Assembly (NCBI GenBank): GCA_021825785.1
Contig: JAKAGP010000125.1
Coordinates: forward strand, 1 to 6,144
Direction: 5' to 3'
Source: Nitrospirota bacterium
GTDB taxonomy: Bacteria > Nitrospirota > Thermodesulfovibrionia > Thermodesulfovibrionales > JdFR-88
DNA length: 6,144 bases
Positions within the stretch are counted from its first letter, which is position 1; every line of letters starts with the position of its first letter. The notes under the pieces are model-generated. The model made no database searches. It was not told the DNA's origin and saw only the letters and a list, made by a program, of their open reading frames with translations. The position numbers were made by a program, and so were the translations under genes. Positions 5,058-6,144 of the stretch are shown piece by piece.

Positions 5058-6144
5058 ATGAGAAGCGGAACAAGAAAGTTTATTGCTCCTGTTTTGCCCC
5101 TGGCGGTAGTGGTCTTTATGTTGTTTGCTCCCAAGCCCGGCCTGGCACAGACCGCCGTTAATTCGTCAATAAAGGCGGGCGAGGCCCTTACACTGGAAAA
5201 GGCGGTACACATAGCCCTTGCGCTTAACCCGGACATACTTGCCGCCATGGGAACGGAGCGCGCCGCGCACAGCCTTATCGGGCAGGCAGAGGCCTCCTAT
5301 TATCCGCAGGTAAGCCTTACGGCCTCCCAGGCGGAATACTCCCTTAACCACAATCTCAGTTCCCTGAGCGGCTTCACCGCGCTTGGCGCCGTCTCCCAGG
5401 ACATCTATGATTTCGGGAAGACGAAAAGCCAGGTAAACGTGCAGAAATATGTCTTTAAATCTTCGGAGCAGGACATGGAGAGCATCAGGCAGAACGTGGC
5501 GCTTCAGGTGAAGCAGGCATACTTCAGTCTCTTGCAGGCCCAAAGGAACATAGGCATCGCCCAAATGGTGGTGGACCAGTTCGAACTGCACCTGAAGCAG
5601 GCCACCGCTTTTCATGACGCGGGCATAAAGCCAAAGTATGACGTAACGCTGGCCCAGGTGAACCTGAGCAACGCAAAACTTAACCTCATCGTCGTGCAAA
5701 ACAGCGCGGCCGTGGCCAGGGCGAACCTGAACAATGTGATGGGAGTTCCGGGCTCGCCGGAATACAAGGTGGAGGACAACCTCTCATTCAAAAAATATGA
5801 TGTGTCCTTTGAAGGCGCCCTTAACAGGGCATATGCAAACCGGCCGGACCTGAAGTCCGTTGTTTTCAGGGAAAACTCCGCACGGGAAGCCATCTCGTTT
5901 GTCAAAACAGGGTATTACCCCGTTGTCTCCGGAACGGCAAGCTACGGATACACGGGGGACCGGATGCCGCTGGACAGTTACTGGACGGCGGGCGTGGCCG
6001 TCAGTTTCCCAATATTCAGCGGATTCCTTACAAAAAACCAGCTCATCCATTCTAGGGAAAACCTTAACGTGCTTGAGTCCAATGAACTGTCTCTGAAGCA
6101 GTCCATATATCTTGAGGTGCAAACCGATTACCTTAACCTGAATG
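5058..6144 (+). CDS. TolC-family outer membrane efflux protein, C-terminus cut by window edge
   Basis: The frame is open for 362 codons from ATG 5058 to the right edge; full-length relatives are about 410-480 residues. Residues 1-30 form a signal peptide: basic MRSGTRK, hydrophobic core at about 8-23, and cleavage likely after GLA (28-30). The mature part has two outer-membrane efflux repeats. Repeat one has LTLEKAVHIALALNPDI (45-61), the strand SQDIYDFGKTKSQV (113-126), and long helices at about 130-229, with AGIKPKYDVTLAQVNLSNAK at 188-207. Repeat two begins at about 250 with FEGALNRAYANRPDL and reaches the strand VAVSFPIFSGFLTKNQL (313-329). Such proteins form trimeric channel-tunnels for tripartite efflux or type I secretion. 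Partner genes (membrane-fusion protein, RND or ABC pump) would be expected to the right, outside. No Shine-Dalgarno sequence precedes the ATG; the intact signal peptide supports this start over ATG 5118. It is divergent from pdxA. Confidence 0.93.
   Translation, partial: MRSGTRKFIAPVLPLAVVVFMLFAPKPGLAQTAVNSSIKAGEALTLEKAVHIALALNPDILAAMGTERAAHSLIGQAEASYYPQVSLTASQAEYSLNHNLSSLSGFTALGAVSQDIYDFGKTKSQVNVQKYVFKSSEQDMESIRQNVALQVKQAYFSLLQAQRNIGIAQMVVDQFELHLKQATAFHDAGIKPKYDVTLAQVNLSNAKLNLIVVQNSAAVARANLNNVMGVPGSPEYKVEDNLSFKKYDVSFEGALNRAYANRPDLKSVVFRENSAREAISFVKTGYYPVVSGTASYGYTGDRMPLDSYWTAGVAVSFPIFSGFLTKNQLIHSRENLNVLESNELSLKQSIYLEVQTDYLNLN

Noticed and set aside
5166..5699. 177-codon minus-strand open frame opposite the TolC-family gene
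   Set aside because: It lies wholly inside a clear efflux-protein gene on the other strand and has no family motif; it is a shadow frame.

Overview
The window looks like a piece of an ordinary diderm (Gram-negative) bacterial chromosome. It carries a YidC with a large periplasmic P1 domain and an outer-membrane efflux protein of the TolC family, both marks of a two-membrane cell. Base composition is roughly balanced and uniform, every gene is a housekeeping type, and I see no IS element, integrase, tRNA or CRISPR array. Two traits narrow the lineage: glycolytic phosphoglycerate mutase is the archaeal-type (ApgM) form, and rnpA is absent from its usual place in the rpmH-rnpA-yidD-yidC cluster. 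Both would fit a Nitrospirota or Thermodesulfobacteria-like deep lineage that may use a protein-only RNase P, but that assignment is inference.

Layout, left to right. Leftward genes (1-1544): the N-terminal part of a TatD-family metal-dependent hydrolase, cut by the window edge and with its own plausible promoter, lies downstream of apgM. An intergenic stretch (1545-1791) holds a near-consensus sigma-70 promoter for rpmH, an 11-bp tandem repeat and an 8-bp inverted repeat. Rightward cluster (1792-3835): rpmH (bL34), yidD and yidC, compact and co-oriented. A leftward pdxA (3825-4829) runs tail-to-tail into yidC, overlapping it by 11 bp, with a strong stem-loop in the overlap zone. A divergent intergenic region (4830-5057) holds two stem-loops on the pdxA side and a promoter or operator-like zone on the other. 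The last gene, a TolC-family outer-membrane protein (5058 to the right edge), is cut at its C-terminus.

Functionally, yidD and yidC serve membrane-protein insertion and are kept beside rpmH as in most bacteria. The remaining genes serve glycolysis (apgM), pyridoxal phosphate synthesis (pdxA), nuclease or proofreading-type hydrolysis (tatD) and efflux or secretion (TolC family); they show no shared pathway.

The parts most worth a second look are the missing rnpA, an apparently leaderless rpmH, the scarcity of Shine-Dalgarno sequences across the window, stem-loops at gene starts and ends (yidC ribosome-binding site, pdxA leader, yidC/pdxA overlap), and an unusual metal-ligand position in ApgM. 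I did not find a convincing new multi-gene system.
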